In this document: positions 32,930 to 41,772 of the stretch, one piece after another
Layout of the letters: each line of letters opens with the position of its first letter
Position numbering within the stretch: the stretch's first letter is position 1
Source of the DNA: CBDANZ01 sp965197865
Lineage (GTDB): Bacteria; Acidobacteriota; Vicinamibacteria; Vicinamibacterales; CAVVIG01
Reading direction: 5' to 3'
NCBI GenBank assembly: GCA_965197865.1
Contig: CBDANZ010000005.1
Coordinates: 186,001-250,000, forward strand
DNA length: 64,000 nt
Notes under the pieces: model-generated
Told to the model about the DNA's origin: nothing
Databases searched by the model: none
The model's input: only the letters and a program-made list of their open reading frames with translations
Made by a program: the position numbers and the translations under genes

Positions 32930-33814
32930 TCATAACGCTTCGGCCCCCGACACGACCTCGATGATTTCCCTTGTGATCGCCGCCTGGCGCACTTTATTCA
33001 TGTACAGCGTGAGACTGGCAATCATCTCGGTCGAATTCTTCGTCGCCGTATCCATCGCGGTCATCTGCGCCGCAAAAAACGCGGCGTTCGATTCAAGCAG
33101 CGCCCGATAGACCTGGACTTCGACGTAGCGCGGCAGCAGCTCGTTGAAGATTTCCCGCGGCGACGGCTCGTACAGATAGTCAACGCCCGCTTCGGGTGCC
33201 CCGATGCCCCCGTCGAGCCGCGCGGGGATCAGGTCCTCGCCGGCGATCGGGAGAAGCTCCTCGACCACAACTCGCTGTGAGATCACCGACTTGAACTCGT
33301 TATACACGAGGATCACGCGGTCGACCCCAGCCGAGACGAAGGCTTCAATCGCCATGTGGGCGATCGTCCTCGCGTGTCCATATCGGAGATTCTCGAAGAT
33401 CCCGACCTCCTCGAAGTGGACCTCGAACCCACGCCGCGCGAAGAAGTCGCGCGCCCTTCGCCCGACCAGACCCAGTACGCAGCGCTCGGCGCTGTCGGTG
33501 ATGAATCCACCGACGCCCTTGATCACGTTCGCGTTAAAGCTTCCGCACAGCCCCTTGTCGCCGCTCACGATGATGACGAGCGTGCGGCTGTCTGGCAGCC
33601 TGCGAACGGCGAGCAGCGGGTGAAGAGATGGATCGACGCCGCCCGCAAGGCTGCCGAAGACACGACGCATCTGCACGGCGTAGGGCCGCGCGTTCACGAT
33701 CCGCTCCTGCGCGCGCCGCAGCTTCGAGGCGGCGACCATCTTCATCGCCTTCGTGATCTGCTGCGTGTTTTTCACCGCGCGCACGCGGCTCCGGATGTCA
33801 ATCAGTGACGGCAT
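32930..33814 (-). CDS. atpG: ATP synthase gamma subunit
   Basis: The 294-residue rotor subunit has the N-terminal helix SLIDIRSRVRAVKNTQQITK then AMKMVAASKLRRAQ and the C-terminal helix SLTLYMNKVRQAAITREIIE, then VVSGAEAL, both typical, plus VSGDKGLCGSFNANV. These helices form the central coiled coil that turns inside the alpha3-beta3 ring. Confidence 0.95.
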   Translation of the reverse strand: MPSLIDIRSRVRAVKNTQQITKAMKMVAASKLRRAQERIVNARPYAVQMRRVFGSLAGGVDPSLHPLLAVRRLPDSRTLVIIVSGDKGLCGSFNANVIKGVGGFITDSAERCVLGLVGRRARDFFARRGFEVHFEEVGIFENLRYGHARTIAHMAIEAFVSAGVDRVILVYNEFKSVISQRVVVEELLPIAGEDLIPARLDGGIGAPEAGVDYLYEPSPREIFNELLPRYVEVQVYRALLESNAAFFAAQMTAMDTATKNSTEMIASLTLYMNKVRQAAITREIIEVVSGAEAL

Positions 33815-33828
33815 ATATCAGAACCCGG

Positions 33829-33881
33829 CCACGAAACCACGAAAAAGAACTAGGAGGTTTCGCGCCTTCGTGTTTTCGTGG
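33829..33881. repeat. 15-bp imperfect inverted repeat between atpG and atpA
   Basis: CCACGAAACCACGAA (33829-33843) and TTCGTGTTTTCGTGG (33867-33881) pair with one mismatch across a 23-base spacer. It belongs to the second intergenic repeat family and could form a hairpin in the operon mRNA. Confidence 0.6.
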
Positions 33882-33887
33882 GTGCAT

Positions 33888-35414
33888 CTAGGCGGCCGTG
33901 GCCGTTCTCGATCGAAAGTCGCCAGCGAATTCCTTCACCGCCTCGTCGAGCGAGGCTTTGAGCTCGTCGTCGAGCTGCTTCTTCTCGGCAATCCCTCGAA
34001 ACAACTGCGGGTGCCGGCTCTCGATGAACTTGTAGAGCCCGATTTCGAACGCGCGCATGTCCGACACGGCAATCGCGTCGACATGCCCGTTGGTCCCCGC
34101 AAAGACGATCGCGACCTGCCGCTCGACGGAAAGGGGTTCGTACTGCGGCTGTTTCAGAATCTCGACGAGCCGGGCGCCGCGCGTGAGCTGCGCCTGCGTT
34201 GTCTTGTCGAGGTCGCTCCCGAACTGAGCGAAGGCCGCGAGCTCGCGGTACTGGGCGAGGTCCAGACGTAGCGTGCCGGCCACCTGCCGCATCGCCCGGA
34301 TCTGGGCCGATCCGCCGACGCGCGACACCGAGTTGCCCACGTTGATGGCCGGCCGTACGCCCTGGTTAAATAGGTCCGATTCGAGAAAGATTTGGCCGTC
34401 GGTGATCGAAATCACGTTCGTCGGGATATACGCCGACAGGTCGCCCGCCTGTGTTTCGATCACCGGCAGCGCGGTCAGCGACCCACCGCCGAGATCATTC
34501 TTGAGCTTCGCCGCCCGCTCCAGGAGCCGGGAATGCAGATAGAAGACGTCGCCGGGATAGGCTTCCCGGCCCGGCGGACGCCTGAGCAGCAGCGAGATCT
34601 CCCGATAGGCTTGCGCGTGCTTCGACAAATCGTCGTAAACACAGAGCGCATGTCGACCGCTGTCCCGGAAGTACTCGCCCATAGCGCAGGCGGAGTACGG
34701 GCTGATGTACAAGAGCGGCGCCGGATCGGAAGCCGCGGCCGCAACGACAATCGAGTACCGCAGCGCGTCGGCGTCCTCGAGGGTCTTCACGACCTGCGCG
34801 ACCGTGGACTGCTTTTGTCCGATGGCGTTGTAAATGCAGATGACGCCCGTGTCTTTCTGATTGAGAATCGTGTCGAGCACCAGAGCCGTTTTCCCCGTTT
34901 GACGGTCGCCGATGATGAGCTCGCGCTGTCCTCGACCGATCGGCACCATCGCGTCGATGGCCTTAAGGCCCGTCTGCAGCGGCTCCTTGACCGGCTGCCG
35001 ATCGACAACGCCCGGCGCCAGGCGCTCGATGGGGGCAAACTGCTTCGTGACGATCGGGCCCTTGCCGTCGATCGGGCGGCCAAGTGCGTTCACGACGCGG
35101 CCGAGTATCTGCTCGCCCACCGGCACCGAGATGATGCGGCCGGTCCGCTTGACCTGGTCGCCCTCCTTGATCTCCTTGAACTCCCCGAGGAGCACCGCGC
35201 CGACGCTCTCCTCCTCGATGTTGAGCGCGATGCCGAACACGTCGTGCGGGAACTCGAGCATCTCGCCAGCCATGACGTTCTCCACCCCGTGCACGCGTGC
35301 GATGCCGTCGCCGAGCGAGATAACGCTGCCAACTTCAGCCACGTCGACGTCGACAGCGAAGCTGCCAATCTGTTCGCGGATGATTCTTGAAATTTCTTCA
35401 GCCTTAATGACCAT
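33888..35414 (-). CDS. atpA: ATP synthase alpha subunit
   Basis: The 508-residue subunit carries VGSVISLGDGIARVHGVENV, Walker A GDRQTGKTALVLD, ICIYNAIGQKQSTVAQV, the DDLSKHAQAYREISLLLRRP stretch with PGREAYPGDVFYLHSRLLER, and GGSAQIRAMRQVAGTLRLDL. These are standard for F1 alpha, the non-catalytic nucleotide-binding subunit. The ATG at 35414 shares a base with the stop of atpH (TGATG). Confidence 0.96.
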   Translation of the reverse strand: MVIKAEEISRIIREQIGSFAVDVDVAEVGSVISLGDGIARVHGVENVMAGEMLEFPHDVFGIALNIEEESVGAVLLGEFKEIKEGDQVKRTGRIISVPVGEQILGRVVNALGRPIDGKGPIVTKQFAPIERLAPGVVDRQPVKEPLQTGLKAIDAMVPIGRGQRELIIGDRQTGKTALVLDTILNQKDTGVICIYNAIGQKQSTVAQVVKTLEDADALRYSIVVAAAASDPAPLLYISPYSACAMGEYFRDSGRHALCVYDDLSKHAQAYREISLLLRRPPGREAYPGDVFYLHSRLLERAAKLKNDLGGGSLTALPVIETQAGDLSAYIPTNVISITDGQIFLESDLFNQGVRPAINVGNSVSRVGGSAQIRAMRQVAGTLRLDLAQYRELAAFAQFGSDLDKTTQAQLTRGARLVEILKQPQYEPLSVERQVAIVFAGTNGHVDAIAVSDMRAFEIGLYKFIESRHPQLFRGIAEKKQLDDELKASLDEAVKEFAGDFRSRTATAA

Positions 35415-35962
35415 CAGACGCTCTCCACGAGTTTCTCCTTCATCTTCCGCAGCCTGGTCGTGACGCTGCCGTCGTAGACGGTGCTCCCGATGCGCGCCAC
35501 GACCCCGCCGATCAGCGATGGATCCACTCGTGTCGCCATCGTCACCTTCCGGCCGCTGACTCGCGCGAGGCTGCGCTCGATCGCCTGCGCCCCTTCGGGC
35601 GGCAACGGGGCCGCCGTCGTGACTTCCGCACGCACAATCATCTGGTGATCGGCCAGCCGGTCGCGGTACGCGGCCAGCAGGTCGGGAAGCAGCACCAGGC
35701 GGTCGCGTTCAGCCAGCAGGATGAGCAGTTTACCGAGCGCCGGCACGACCTCGGTCTTCGCCACGAGAACTGCGACGGCGGCGCGCTTGCGCGGCGCCGG
35801 CACCGCCGGGTTCAGCAGCACCTTCTGCAGCGCTGCATGCTGCTTGAAAAGCTTGGTGAACGCCGCCAGCTCCTGCTCGATCGCCTGAAGATCCCCCTTC
35901 TCCTTCATGGCGACGTCGAACAGCGCGCGGGCGTAACGATTTGCGGCGGTGCGATTGGTCAC
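35414..35962 (-). CDS. atpH: ATP synthase delta subunit
   Basis: The 182-residue protein has the delta/OSCP pattern: ANRYARALFDVAMKEKGDLQ at the N-terminus and MIVRAEVTTAAPLPPEGAQA then GGVVARIGSTVYDGSVTTRL near the C-terminus. It ties F1 to the peripheral stalk. It is the first gene of the F1 set here: no atpB, atpE or atpF lies upstream (the next gene is selD), so the F0 genes must be elsewhere. Confidence 0.92.
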   Translation of the reverse strand: MTNRTAANRYARALFDVAMKEKGDLQAIEQELAAFTKLFKQHAALQKVLLNPAVPAPRKRAAVAVLVAKTEVVPALGKLLILLAERDRLVLLPDLLAAYRDRLADHQMIVRAEVTTAAPLPPEGAQAIERSLARVSGRKVTMATRVDPSLIGGVVARIGSTVYDGSVTTRLRKMKEKLVESV

Positions 35963-35979
35963 GATGTGAACGGCTGGAT

Positions 35980-35996
35980 GGAAGGTCCTGCGCTAC
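35980..35996 (-). repeat. Half REP-like repeat upstream of atpH
   Basis: GGAAGGTCCTGCGCTAC, one arm of the family, in the selD-atpH gap. The rest of the gap (to 36115) contains GCAGCTTATACGCTGC near 36075, a short hairpin, and no gene. Confidence 0.5.
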
Positions 35997-36115
35997 CTCT
36001 TGAGGAAGTTGTCCCGCCTGGCACGCGCTCGACGATGGTGGAAGCCAGAACGTAAAAGAACAATTTATACCATGCGGCAGCTTATACGCTGCGGCAGCGC
36101 GATCCGCGAAGCACC

Positions 36116-37159
36116 CTACTCCACGGCGACGCGGATACGATCCCGCGCCGCCTCGACGTGCCCAACCCGCCACGCGCGAACACCGGAGGTCTCGAGCGCC
36201 GATCCGACCTCGTCGGCAAATTCAGCCGCCGCCGCAATCAGCAGGCCGCCGGAGGTTTGCGGGTCGTAGAGAATGGAGATCAGATCCTCGGTCAGGCCGG
36301 ATGCGATCCGGACAAACCGGCTGAAGTACTCCTGATTCGACGTCATGCCTCCCGATCGGTTCTGCACCGCGATGGCTCGCACCCCTTGAAACGGAGGCAC
36401 CTGCGCCGCCGCGAAGGACAAGGTGACGCCGCTCGCCCCCGCCATCTCGCAGCCGTGACCGACAAGGCCGTATCCGGTGATGTCGGTGCAGGCATGCACG
36501 ACCCCCGCCGGCAGGCGCGCCAACGCCTCAGACGCGGCGCGATTCAGGATGAGCATCGACTGAACGGCCGCGTCGGCCAAGGCCGGATCGACCCGCTCGA
36601 ACTTGAGCGCCGTGGCGACGACGCCAGTGCCCAGCGGTTTGGTGAGAAACAGCACATCGCCGGAACGCGCGCCCGCGTTGGTCAACATCCGCGCGGGATC
36701 GATCGCGCCGGTCACGGCGTACCCAAACTTGATCTCGGGGTCCTGCACCGTGTGGCCGCCAAGCAGTGCGACGCCGGCCTCACGCAGCTTGTCAAATCCG
36801 CCCTGAAAGATTGCAGACATGGTGTCGCGTTCGAGACCGTCCTTGGGAAACGCGGCAATCGCCAAGGCGGTGAGGGGCCGCCCACCCATCGCGTAGATAT
36901 CGCTGACAGCGTTTGCGGCGGCGATTTCACCGTACGTGTGGGGGTCGTCCACGATCGGCGAAAAAAAGTCCGCCGTTTGCACGAGCGCCGGCCCGGCCTC
37001 CCATGTAAACACACCCGCATCGTCCGCGGTCCGGAAATCGACAAGGACGCGGCTGTCAGCCTGGGTGGGAATGGCGCTCAGCACCTGAGCGAGCTCGCCG
37101 GCGGCGAGCTTACTCGCTCAACCGGCGCCCGCGACCATCTGCGTCAGACGCTTGGCCAC
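36116..37159 (-). CDS. selD: Selenide, water dikinase SelD, itself a selenoprotein (in-frame UGA)
   Basis: SelD makes selenophosphate from selenide and ATP. The long open part (from 37084) contains VQTADFFSPIVDDPHTYGEI, AANAVSDIYAMGGRPLTALA, GGHTVQDPEIKFGYAVTG and SILYDPQTSGGLL, all family motifs. Upstream in the same frame the sequence reads VAKRLTQMVAGAG-UGA-ASKLAAGELAQVL, which matches the family N-terminus LTQxxxxxGCxxK with UGA (37118-37120, residue 14) at the catalytic Cys/Sec position. Starting at the GTG 37159, behind an AAAGGAG site, gives 347 residues including Sec, the normal length. A hairpin beginning at the UGA fits a bacterial SECIS. The genome should then carry selA, selB and selC. 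Confidence 0.88.
37086..37120 (-). promoter_or_regulatory. Putative bacterial SECIS element at the selD UGA
   Basis: Read on the minus strand from the UGA, TGAGCGA pairs with TCGCTCA, and GCTCGCC pairs with GGCGAGC, leaving a GTAA bulge on the 5' side and a GCC loop. This gives 14 base pairs directly from the UGA onward, where bacterial SECIS elements lie. The loop sequence was not compared with a SelB binding model. Confidence 0.6.
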
Positions 37160-37283
37160 TTTGCTCCTTTCGACTGGCGCGAGTAGGGCGAGCAGGCGGG
37201 GTGGGGCAGGGAGGGAGAAAGACAAAGCCTAGCCTGCCCACCCTACCAGACCTTACCCGCCGCATCTGGCCTACCCGCCTTAT

Positions 37284-38156
37284 CTAACTCTTCGACGTGC
37301 TCTTCGACGTGAGCTGCTCGTAGATCCGAATCAATTCGTCTTCCGATGAGAAATCGATCTCGATGCGGCCGAGCGTGCCCCGGCGTACGATGCGAACACG
37401 TGTGCCAAGACTGAGGCGCAGGCGATCCTCAGCCGCACGCGTGTGAACGTCGACCGGCTTAGGATGCGATGCGCTCAGCAGTCTTGGGCCTTCGGCGATT
37501 TTCTTGACGAGCGACTCGGTTTCGCGTACCGAGAGACTGCGCGCGATCACGTCACGCGCCGTGCGGCGCTGATCGGCCTCATCCGACAAGGCGAGCAGCG
37601 CGCGCGCGTGGCCCATCGAAAGCGTTCCCGCAGCGACCTCGGTGCGCACTTCGATCGGCAGCTTCAGCAACCGAAGGTAGTTTGCCACCGACGCACGGTC
37701 CTTCCCCACCGCCGTGCCAATGTCTTCCTGCGTCAGCAGGAACTCATCACAGAGGCGTCGGTACGCCGAGGCTTCGTCAATGGGATTCAGGTTCTCCCGC
37801 TGGATATTCTCGATGAGCGCCATCTCGAGCAGCGAATGTTCCTGTCCAGGCGGAACGTCGCGGACGACGACTGGCACGCGCAGCAGGCCGGCCTCCCGGG
37901 CCGCCCGCCACCGTCGCTCGCCAGCGATGATCTGAAAGCGTTCGCCGGCTCTGCGCACGACGATCGGTTGGATGACGCCCTTCGACTTGATCGAGCGGAC
38001 CAGGCCGTCCAAGCGCGGGTCGGCCGCCGTCGCGCGCGGCTGAAACCGGTTAGGCTCGAGCCGATCGATGTCGACTTCGAGCGGCGACACGCGCGGTTCG
38101 GGCGCGTCAGGAATGAGCGCGCTTAGACCCTTGCCGAGAGCAGGTCGTTTTTCCAT
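37284..38156 (-). CDS. parB: Chromosome partitioning protein ParB (Spo0J)
   Basis: Starting at the ATG 38156 (KRPALGKGLSALIPD, the usual ParB beginning) the protein has 290 residues. It shows the CTP-binding ParB/Srx domain (IVVRRAGERFQIIAGERRWR, then AAREAGL; NIQRENLNPIDEASAYRRL) and the HTH that reads parS (LTQEDIGTAVGKDRASVANY). The C-terminal dimer domain ends in Ser/Lys-rich text. It loads on parS and drives origin segregation with ParA; a perfect parS lies about 1 kb away. A 9-residue longer start is possible but untypical. Confidence 0.95.
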   Translation of the reverse strand: MEKRPALGKGLSALIPDAPEPRVSPLEVDIDRLEPNRFQPRATAADPRLDGLVRSIKSKGVIQPIVVRRAGERFQIIAGERRWRAAREAGLLRVPVVVRDVPPGQEHSLLEMALIENIQRENLNPIDEASAYRRLCDEFLLTQEDIGTAVGKDRASVANYLRLLKLPIEVRTEVAAGTLSMGHARALLALSDEADQRRTARDVIARSLSVRETESLVKKIAEGPRLLSASHPKPVDVHTRAAEDRLRLSLGTRVRIVRRGTLGRIEIDFSSEDELIRIYEQLTSKSTSKS

Positions 38157-38201
38157 AGGGCGTTTCCGGTCAAAACACGCCATAAAGGCATGAATTAAGG
38201 A

Positions 38202-38990
38202 TCACGCGCCCCTTGCGGCGCTGTGTTCGAGCACTTCACGCGCGAGCGCGAGGTACGCCACCGCCCCGCGCGATTTCACGTCGTACAGAATGGCGGGCAG
38301 GCCGTGACTTGGTGCCTCGCCGAGACGCACGTTGCGCGGGATCACGGTTCGAAAAACCTTTTCCTTGAAGAAACCGCGCACGTCGGCTGCGACCTGCTGC
38401 CCGAGGTTCGTCCGCTCGTCGAACATCGTGAGCAGCACGCCCTCGATGTCGAGCTCCGGGTTGAGTGCGGCGCGCACGCGCCGCAATGTGCCGACGAGGT
38501 CCGCGAGCCCTTCGAGCGCGAAATACTCGCAGTGCAGTGGAATCAGCACGGCATCGGCGGCGACGAGCGCGTTCAACGTAAGTAGGCCGAGCGACGGAGG
38601 GCAGTCGATGAAGATGTACGCATACTGGTCGCGCAGCGGCGAGAGCAGCGCGCGCAAGCGCTCTTCGCGCGCCGGCAGCGGGACCATCTCGATTTCGGCG
38701 CCAATCAGATTGCCGTTGGAGGGAATCAGGGCGAGCTGATCGACGACGGTCGGAATGATAAACGGCGCTGCGTTGCGTGTCGACTCGGTCGTGGTGAGGG
38801 CGTCGTAGACGGTACCACCAGACCCCGAATTCCCTTTCCGGCCGATGCTGCTTGTGAGGTTGGCTTGAGGATCGGCGTCAACGAGCAGGATTCGCTGATC
38901 GGCCAGGGCAAGGGAAGCCGCTAGGTTGATCGTCGTTGTTGTTTTCCCGACGCCACCCTTCTGATTCGCGACGGCGATGGTCCGACCCAT
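38202..38990 (-). CDS. parA: Chromosome partitioning ATPase ParA (Soj)
   Basis: From the ATG at 38990 the protein (262 residues) begins MGRTIAVANQKGGVGKTTTT, the deviant Walker A of ParA ATPases, followed by LLVDADPQANLTSSIG, YIFIDCPPSLGLLTLNALVA and GVLLTMFDERTNLGQQV. It is a chromosomal, small-type ParA without the HTH of plasmid type Ia. It moves ParB-parS complexes over the nucleoid. parB follows 45 bp downstream. Confidence 0.95.
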   Translation of the reverse strand: MGRTIAVANQKGGVGKTTTTINLAASLALADQRILLVDADPQANLTSSIGRKGNSGSGGTVYDALTTTESTRNAAPFIIPTVVDQLALIPSNGNLIGAEIEMVPLPAREERLRALLSPLRDQYAYIFIDCPPSLGLLTLNALVAADAVLIPLHCEYFALEGLADLVGTLRRVRAALNPELDIEGVLLTMFDERTNLGQQVAADVRGFFKEKVFRTVIPRNVRLGEAPSHGLPAILYDVKSRGAVAYLALAREVLEHSAARGA

Positions 38991-39200
38991 GTTATGGTCA
39001 CACAACCTAAAACAGCTGTCTTATTGCCGCGCCGTCCGGTACGCTGGTACGTCGGATGCCGGACAAGAGGTACTGAGCAAGAGCTGGATATCGCGTTTAG
39101 GGATGGTCGCAGAAATGATACGGACGTTCCGGGCCCTCGTCAACAGAAAGCAACCGCCCCGGAAAGCGAATCAGGAAGGCAACCCCCGACGCAAGAGTAA

Positions 39201-39216
39201 TGTTCCACGTGGAACA
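39201..39216. promoter_or_regulatory. parS site
   Basis: TGTTCCACGTGGAACA is a perfect 16-bp palindrome that fits the parS consensus TGTTNCACGTGNAACA. It lies between parA and rsmG, 7 kb from the dnaA region. No second perfect copy was noticed. Confidence 0.92.
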
Positions 39217-39249
39217 GCGGCGGTCCTCAAACCCGCAACTTCGCCCTGA

Positions 39250-39888
39250 TCACCCGGCCACCTGCAGCAGGCGAATCGAAAAACCCGTGGTTGGAACTTC
39301 AACCACGCCGACCAACCGAAAATCCTCGGCTGGTGGCATCGACAGCTCCTGTGACCCGAACAGCAGCAGCCGTCCCGCGGGCCGAAGGAGCGCGGCCACG
39401 GCCGCTAGAAGCTCGTTGTCCATGCTCACGGCCCTCACGGAGACCAGATCGGCTTGCCCAGCAGCTTCGGTCCAGGCAAGCTCCTCGAAACGCTCGGTCA
39501 GAACCGTTGTGTGAGCGAGCTCCAACTGCCGTAGCACCTCCCGCAGAAACGCTGCTTTTTTGGACCGCGATTCAACCAGGGTCAAGTTCGCCTGCGGTCG
39601 TACGACCTTCAAAGGGATGGCGGGCGACCCGCCGCCCGACCCGAGATCAAACCACCGTAGCGGCCCCTTGTCTACGAGCGGCGCGGCCGCCAGCGGTTCG
39701 ACGAGCAGCCGGTCAATCGTCTGGTCCGGAAAATCATGAAGGGGCAGCGCCGTCAGATTGATCTTCCGATTCCAGCGCTCCAACAGAGAATAGTACTGCT
39801 CAATGTTGTATAACTCCAATTTAGTCAATATGATACAAACATCACTGGCCCGCTGAGCCAGCCGTGAGGTGAAATCCGTTTCCGTCAC
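39250..39888 (-). CDS. rsmG: 16S rRNA (guanine-N7) methyltransferase RsmG (GidB)
   Basis: The enzyme methylates G527 of 16S rRNA. Motifs: YYSLLERWNRKINLTALPLH, the SAM site WFDLGSGGGSPAIPLKVV, LTLVESRSKKAAFLREVLRQ and ADLVSVRAVS. I place the start at the GTG 39888, where GTGA overlaps the mnmG stop; the resulting 212 residues are normal for RsmG. A longer frame upstream would lie fully inside mnmG. Forms the classic mnmE-mnmG-rsmG group. Confidence 0.9.
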   Translation of the reverse strand: MTETDFTSRLAQRASDVCIILTKLELYNIEQYYSLLERWNRKINLTALPLHDFPDQTIDRLLVEPLAAAPLVDKGPLRWFDLGSGGGSPAIPLKVVRPQANLTLVESRSKKAAFLREVLRQLELAHTTVLTERFEELAWTEAAGQADLVSVRAVSMDNELLAAVAALLRPAGRLLLFGSQELSMPPAEDFRLVGVVEVPTTGFSIRLLQVAG

Positions 39889-41732
39889 ACGGAAGCCCGA
39901 AACCGACCGACGTAAGCCGAAAGCACCGCGACGGCTGCCGGAGTGATGCCAGGGATTCGCAGGGCATGACCGAGCGTGTCGGGCCGAACCTGGGAGAGGC
40001 GCTGGACCGCCTCTCTCGAAAGCCCCGGTACGCACCCGAAGGCAAAGCCCTCCGGGATTCGGCGGCGCTCGTCGCGGCGTGCACGCTCGATCTCGCTTTC
40101 CTGGCGCCGCAAGTAACCAGCGTACTTCACCGACGTCTCAACACTCGCCAAATCGACCGCCGCCGAGCATGGATCCAGCTCCAACGGCACGCGGCCCTCC
40201 GCAACGAGCGTTTCGAGACGTATCTCGGGCTGGCGCAGAAGCTGGGCAACACTGATGCGACCGCGCGACTCTGTCCGTATGAGCGTGCGCTCGAGGGTCG
40301 ACAGGTTCCTGCCGAACCGCTCCTTGCGCGCAACAAACTGTTCCCATCGATCATCGTCCACCAGGCCCGCCTCTCGGCCCCGAGGCGTGAGCCTCAGGTC
40401 AGCGTTGTCGATCCGGAACAGCAGGCGATGCTCAGCGCGCGATGTGAACATGCGATACGGCTCGAGGCACCCCTTCGTGATCAAATCGTCGATCAGGATG
40501 CCAATGTACCCTTCGTCTCGGCCCAGTTCGAATCTGTTCTCGTTTCGCGCGCGCTTGGCTGCGTTGATTCCTGCCGCGATGCCCTGCGCCGCGGCTTCCT
40601 CGTACCCCGAAGTTCCGTTGATCTGTCCGGCAAGAAACAGTCCGGCCACGCGCTTGGTTTCCAGCGAGCGCGTGAGCTCGGTCGGCTGGATGAAGTCGTA
40701 CTCCACCGCATAGCCAGGCCGCAAGAGCACTGCGTCCTCGAGCCCTGGAAGGGCGTGGACCAGATCCGCCTGCACGTCTCGCGGCAGGCTCATCGAGAAC
40801 CCGTTAACATAGATCTCGCGCGACTCAAGGCCCTCCGGCTCCAGAAAAATCTGATGGCGCTCTTTGTGGGGGAAGCGGACAATCTTGTCTTCGAGTGAGG
40901 GGCAGTAGCGCGGACCGACGCCACGAATCTGACCGTTGAAGAGCGGGGAGCGATCGATGTTCGCGCTGACCAGGTCGCGCACGCGATCGTTCGTGTGCAG
41001 CAGGTAACAGTCGATTTGCCCGCGCTCGATCGCCGATGTCAGAAAGGAAAACGGCACCGGCTGAGCGTCGCCCCGCTCGACCGCGAACGCGCCGCGTGCA
41101 ACTTGCCCCTCGAAATCAATGCTTCTGCGATCCAACCGCGGCGGCGTCCCGGTCTTCAGTCGCCCCAACTGAAAGCCGAACGCCTTCAGCGATTCTGCCA
41201 GCTCGCGCGACGGCGGCTCGCCGGCGCGGCCGGCAGGGTGCTGCTCGGGACCGATGTGAATTAGGCCGTTGAGGAACGTTCCGGTCGTAATGACGAGCGC
41301 TGAACAGGCGTGGACACCGCTGTCTTCCATCGCCAGACCGGCCACGCGCCCGTGCTCAACGATGATGCGTCCGGCTCTTCCGACGAGCCACTCGATGTTC
41401 GGCTGCGCTTCGAGCTCGCGCCGAACCCAGCGCCCGTAGATTTTCTTGTCGGCTTGCGCCCGTGGCGACCACACCGCGGGACCACGACTTCGATTGAGCA
41501 GCTTGAATTGAATGCCGGTGGCATCGATCGCGCGTCCCATGAGTCCGCCGAGCGCATCGATCTCGCGAACCAGGTGACCCTTCGCCGTTCCGCCGACCGC
41601 CGGATTACACGGCATGTGCGCGATCGTGTCGGTGGACAAGGTGCACAGCCCGACGCGAGCGCCGAGTCGCGCCGCCCCGTAGGCTGCTTCACAGCCGGCG
41701 TGCCCCGCGCCAATGACGATGACGTCAAACAT
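39885..41732 (-). CDS. mnmG: tRNA uridine-5-carboxymethylaminomethyl modification enzyme MnmG (GidA)
   Basis: The 615-residue FAD protein begins MFDVIVIGAGHAGCEAAYGA and contains MPCNPAVGGTAKGHLVREID, VITTGTFLNG, GLFLAGQINGTSGYEEAAAQ and YIGILIDDLITKGCLEPYRM, all typical. With MnmE it modifies the wobble uridine of several tRNAs. The C-terminal helical domain is complete. Located directly after mnmE with 40 bp between. Confidence 0.96.
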   Translation of the reverse strand: MFDVIVIGAGHAGCEAAYGAARLGARVGLCTLSTDTIAHMPCNPAVGGTAKGHLVREIDALGGLMGRAIDATGIQFKLLNRSRGPAVWSPRAQADKKIYGRWVRRELEAQPNIEWLVGRAGRIIVEHGRVAGLAMEDSGVHACSALVITTGTFLNGLIHIGPEQHPAGRAGEPPSRELAESLKAFGFQLGRLKTGTPPRLDRRSIDFEGQVARGAFAVERGDAQPVPFSFLTSAIERGQIDCYLLHTNDRVRDLVSANIDRSPLFNGQIRGVGPRYCPSLEDKIVRFPHKERHQIFLEPEGLESREIYVNGFSMSLPRDVQADLVHALPGLEDAVLLRPGYAVEYDFIQPTELTRSLETKRVAGLFLAGQINGTSGYEEAAAQGIAAGINAAKRARNENRFELGRDEGYIGILIDDLITKGCLEPYRMFTSRAEHRLLFRIDNADLRLTPRGREAGLVDDDRWEQFVARKERFGRNLSTLERTLIRTESRGRISVAQLLRQPEIRLETLVAEGRVPLELDPCSAAVDLASVETSVKYAGYLRRQESEIERARRDERRRIPEGFAFGCVPGLSREAVQRLSQVRPDTLGHALRIPGITPAAVAVLSAYVGRFRASV

Positions 41733-41772
41733 GGTTCACGGCTGACTGACGACGGATGACTGGCGACTGTTT

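Noticed and set aside
30049..33887. CRISPR array, because of repeated CACGAAG words
   Set aside because: The words are scattered between genes, vary in spacing and have no regular spacers.
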